Positions 59,645 through 64,000 of a stretch of 64,000 bases of DNA are shown here, one piece after another (within the stretch, counting starts at the first letter, position 1; every line of letters begins with the position of its first letter). The position numbers and the translations under genes are program-made. Below the pieces are notes generated by a model. The model had not been told where the DNA came from and did no database searches. It saw only the letters and a list, made by a program, of their open reading frames with translations. Origin of the DNA: Lepisosteus oculatus (taxonomy: Eukaryota > Chordata > Actinopteri > Semionotiformes > Lepisosteidae); the NCBI RefSeq assembly GCF_040954835.1, contig NC_090697.1, forward strand, positions 38,810,788-38,874,787. The letters run 5' to 3'.

Positions 59645-62390
59645 TTTTAGGTCTAGATTGCAGGAGAGTAATGAACCAACCTATGAGGTTCACAAACATT
59701 TTCTCAGCACTGTTTTGGAATCACTGAAAAATTCTTTACTCAAATTAAAACTAATTAAATTGATATTATCTTGGTGTGTTCCCTCCATTTTTCTGCATTT
59801 CTTACTTTTTTCAAAATTAGATTATAAATGTCAGTATATTGTACTTAAAATGATGCACTACTTAATTACTGAAACATTTAAGTTAAAAGCAGTATCTGAT
59901 CTATTTATTAATTACCTGTTAGAACATTTTCACATACATGGCTAGACTGACAGTATGACATTTCATTAGTAAGTTAATTTATACCCTACTTATAATATTT
60001 TGCCTATTTAAGAAACTTCAGTGAGGATCTGTGTTCCTCAATTAGAAAAAGCGAGTCCCTCGGTTACATAAATAATATTGGGTACAAGAAAAATCTAAAT
60101 AAAAAAAGCTGAGCTCCCTGTGAGGAACTACTTCAAGAACTCAAAATTCAAAATATAATTATAACAATATGATATAAAAAAGTATATATATATATGTGAT
60201 TTATAATACAATTTTAAAAATATATGATTATATATAAATATTACAAAATATAGCAACATATAATAAGACGTTTGAGAGATTTACATACATTACTTTGAAT
60301 TCTGCAGCTGAAAGGTAAGGGCATGGAAGGTTATGAATGGACTGAGTGCTGATTGTAAGCAGGAAAAGGAATTAGTGATGAAGGGAAAAGCCTCAGAATA
60401 CATGCTAATGATCTTGATTCTGGCATACTTAGCAGATGACACAAAAATAATGTGTTGTAAATATTTTATAAGTGGCAAAGGATGCATAGGTTTAAGACCT
60501 GACTGGCACCAACCATCCTGGCACCGTCATCACATTACCCAAACAATAATTAAAGGAGAAAACTATCCCAAATACTTCCTGGTGTAAGTGGAATGATATA
60601 GATGGGTTAAGGAACTAAATAGCTTTAGTCTTTAACACTACTGGTTGAGGGGAGTTGTAATCGAAATATTACTAGGGAAACTGTACCTCTTAACTTACTT
60701 TATGCTTTGCGAGGAAAATAGATCCTTAGCATATAGTTCAAGGACCCAAAGTAGATCTACAATAGATATATTAAGGAGTGAAAATATGCACTTCTTTACA
60801 CAGAAATTATTGATATCTTCAGCACAATTTCCAGACATTGTAAAAGCTGATTTCATTGGATATGTCAAGAAATGTTTGGAAGAGACCCTAGGATGATCAT
60901 TCAATATACCATGAATGTTCAAACAACCAGTATTAAAGTGAATGCACTATCTCATATAGTAAAATTTGTTTTTGTCATGCATTTATTTATAAAAATTAAG
61001 ATTTCCACAATAATATGGGTAATGAATGCAGTCCTTAATAAAAATTAATATACAAAAAAATACATTTATAACATTTTAAATTGTATAAAATTAGTGGTGG
61101 GATTTCATAAATGGCATTTATGTTTATATTCTGAAAGATATTATGTATAATATAGGCTTCATACTCTTTCTTGACATGGCTCCACTAAGATTTCTTAAAG
61201 CCATTGAGCCTAGTAATGAAAAAGCTATTCTACCATTGTGTGAGCTACCTATGAATGTTGTTATTTTATGACTGAGAAATGCTTCAGGGGATAGTTTCAT
61301 GGATGGTTAAGCAATTGGGCCAGCATAGCTAAAAGATTCATAAGTCCTTTGCGGAAAAATAAAATAAACCTTTTATGAATACAAGAAGCAAATGTGATTT
61401 TTTGTGCAATACTTTTAATAAAGGTCTAATAAAGTATTTGACTGTTATCTAGTTTTTTACCTTTATTGATAATATGGATTTTTAGTAAGAAGATGAGTCA
61501 GTACCAGTTAGGAAACTGTTAAAATTACGCATTTAAAGTATTTATCTCAAGAACAAAATACTTTTAAGGCCACCTTAGTCAATTCTGATTCTAAACTATT
61601 TAAATGAAATCCATTCAATTTTATTTGATCCATAAACTAATAATTTGTTGACTTCATCCTAAATGCAAAGACCAAAGTGACATAAGGAAAGGAAAAACAG
61701 ATCTTAATGCAGCTGCCACTGAACCTGGAAGGTATGTCAGTAAAGCTGTTCAAAATTTAGGAAATAATTTTTATTTAGGAAATTTAGGAAATAATAATTT
61801 AGGAAATAAAAATTTGATGTTCCCAGGTTTACTTCCATTCACTTACAATAGTAATGAGATGTGAAGAAGGTCCTATATAATGGTTACCAAGGGCACCTAC
61901 ACCCTAAACCCAACAATAACAAGCTTAGAGGAACAAATACTGCATCTTCATGAATCACTAAAACCTATCATGAAAACCTTTTGCTTTTTTGTTCTCGGTA
62001 TATCATAACCTTATTACTACTCATACATATTTCGTTACGGCAGAGAGTGCTAGTACAGTGCCAATATGCGTGGATATTTGTTAAAATAGGATTGATTTTG
62101 AACCTTGTCCGACTTATTGAATAAACTGATTTTAGAATAAAAGATTTTCTCTTTTAACTTTGAATTCTATGCTATCATTTTCCACTTTACCCCATGTGAA
62201 ACGTATACAATTTTGCCTATTTTAGACCAAGAGGAAGCAATGGTGTATTGGTTTCCTTTGTAGTCTTTGGATTATATTGTGATTTTCCAAATGAATTTTA
62301 AATTTATTTTATATGCTAAATGTAATTGGAAGCATTTAATCTCTTGAGAATTTCCAAGCCTGGATTTAGCTGCTTCCAAACTAGAAAAAA
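59645..62390. other. AT-rich intergenic DNA
   Basis: No gene. TA runs at 60183-60197. A short internal duplication of 'aatttaggaaataa' occurs at about 61755-61810. Confidence 0.5.
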
Positions 62391-62394
62391 AAAA

Positions 62395-62605
62395 AACATT
62401 TGGTCCATCTGCGTTGTTGAATATTAGTAGCTAATTGATCCAAGAATCTCACCCACCAGTTTATTAAGAGAAGCGAAAGTATCAGCTTCCACATTTCTAG
62501 GTAGCTTTTTCTACTCTGCATTCCCACAAATGTTTGTGGAAAGTAACCTGCTATTCACTGCTTCAAGTGTACTTCCACTTAGTTTTGATTTGTTCTCTGG
62601 TTCAT
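62395..62605 (-). mobile_element. CR1-like LINE remnant
   Basis: 'agctaattgatccaagaatc' and 'aagtatcagcttccacattt' match the same LINE region as 8155-8230 (there 'ttattgatccaagcatctta' and 'ggtatcagcttcaacaacat'). Heavily diverged. Confidence 0.55.
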
Positions 62606-64000
62606 AATTTCATAACTGCTCGTCTGAATTATTATAAATATATAAATATATATATATAAATATGGACAAAAATTGAGGCCTTTAATTTGCAATGTCCAAT
62701 TCTGAAATAACATCCATTGGTTTTAAGTCTAAGCTTTTAACTATATACCCTAACTTTATCTTACTGCTTGCCCATATTATTTAGAAGATGTCAACATAGA
62801 TGCTTAAGTTTCTAATTAGAAGCTTCTTCAAGTTTGTTTCCCATATTTTAATTAGTTTTTGCTACTTCCATGCAGTTCAGCACTTGTTGTCATATGTCAG
62901 CCGTCAGATATTTGTCCAAATTATAAGTCTTATTGAATTCCTCTTGCAGCTTCTAAAAGATATTAATACTCAAACTGATGTTGGATAACTCAGTTGTACT
63001 ATTTTTCATCCATTAATTAGTTCTTACTGTACTTCATAATCAGGGATTTCTTTGAATGCTCAATGCCTGCAATTTGAGAATTAATTTTTAAGACCAAAAT
63101 TCCAAGAATCATTGAGAGGATTCCTAGGAAGTATTCCATGATATATCCTACACTGTATACATCTTTTTTAATCTTCAAGAAATATAGAAAATTGTAACTC
63201 CATATTTGAAAACTGCAGTAAAACCTATGTTTTGAAATATACATGGTCCTAAAGTTATGTGAACTGTTTTAATTTAATTCCTTTTTTAGTAATTCTGACT
63301 CTGAAATTCTGGCATAATCTTTGGGCATGTCCCTAGTTTTAATCACCTGTGTATTTGTTATTTCGCTCTTTGTCTCTTAAACATCAGATAATTACCCCCA
63401 ACTTCCCCTTGTTCGCTTTTTCATATGCTACACATTCTATGTTTTCTCTTTCAATAAGGCAAAAATTTCTTTATAATGACTAATTATTACATAGATTTGA
63501 GTGCTCGGTTAACAACAGTTGCATTTCATTTAACATGTTTCTTTTTAAGGATTCACTAAGTCTTTCCACAGTATACCTGTTTTTGTTCTGCTTGTGTTTT
63601 TGTTTACCATCACAGATGGAAGGTGTTGAAGCATGTTTAAATGTCTAAATCAGATCCATAAACAAACTCTTTGCTTGTTTACCAAAGACTAACTCCGAGT
63701 AAGAACAAAAAATTCCTTACGTAAGGTACAGCTTCTCTCCCACTGCTAAACAGCAGAATACATTTACCTTCCTTGACGTCCTAGAATTAAACTTCTTTAA
63801 TTGGTCTTTTGTCTTATTGACAGTTACGAGCAATATAACTAATCTGTTTTTATTTCCCCTACAAAAGAACTTGGGAGTGACATTTTTGATTTAATATTAA
63901 AATAATATGAAAAGACTACAGTTTTTAGAGGCTTTGTGTTTTCCAATTCCAATGTATTCTCTGGGAAATTGAGTATTTGCTATGTTAAGACAGAAAAACT
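62606..64000. other. AT-rich intergenic DNA
   Basis: No gene or recognised repeat. A TA run lies at about 62637-62660. Confidence 0.5.

Noticed and set aside
1..64000. CRISPR arrays, operons, bacterial-type promoters or ribosome binding sites
   Set aside because: No regularly spaced direct repeats were seen, and the sequence is clearly vertebrate nuclear DNA.

Overview
The window is AT-rich vertebrate DNA, most likely from a ray-finned fish. It holds one clear protein-coding host gene, MYCN (N-myc), on the minus strand at about 43.3-48.4 kb. Everything else is intergenic DNA packed with interspersed repeats and transposon remains of kinds typical of fish genomes. I cannot fix the species. 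The LINE, Penelope-like, DIRS-like and Tc1 families together would fit a non-teleost ray-finned fish such as a gar, bowfin, sturgeon or bichir, but this is only an inference.

Layout. 1-8 kb is almost featureless AT-rich DNA, with a possible small terminal exon of an unknown gene near 7.1 kb. 8-16 kb carries LINE remnants (one with a recognisable reverse transcriptase), copies of an abundant fish repeat and a Penelope-type 3' end. 15.75-18.67 kb holds a solo LTR with perfect 5-bp target duplications, followed directly by a decayed DIRS-like tyrosine-recombinase retrotransposon (RT, RNase H and recombinase all recognisable). 20.4-23.1 kb has a Tc1 end fragment, a tRNA-like repeat and an intact Tc1 transposon (copy 1). 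23-32 kb is intergenic, with a Penelope-type palindrome, Tc1 relics and two stretches that look like candidate regulatory DNA (24.0-24.7 and 28.8-29.2 kb). 32.7-38.1 kb is a transposon cluster: intact Tc1 copy 2, a truncated Penelope/Neptune-like element split by a second solo LTR with 5-bp target duplications, then Tc1 copy 3, which is broken. 38.6-42.3 kb has a LINE 3' end with an ATT microsatellite, another fish repeat and a Tc1 relic. After MYCN, 48.5-64 kb is intergenic with several old Tc1 and LINE relics.

MYCN has the classic layout: a probable noncoding first exon, a coding exon with Myc boxes 0, I and II, and a coding exon with the acidic tract and bHLH-leucine zipper. Its 3'UTR carries seed matches for let-7 (two), miR-101 (two 8-mers), miR-29, miR-17 and miR-19, plus a Pumilio-type palindrome. 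I found no CRISPR array, no operon and no clearly new biological system. The most interesting items are the three young Tc1 copies, the DIRS-like relic with its terminal inverted repeats, the nested Penelope/LTR insertion with a hammerhead-like motif, and the regulatory structure of the MYCN 3'UTR.
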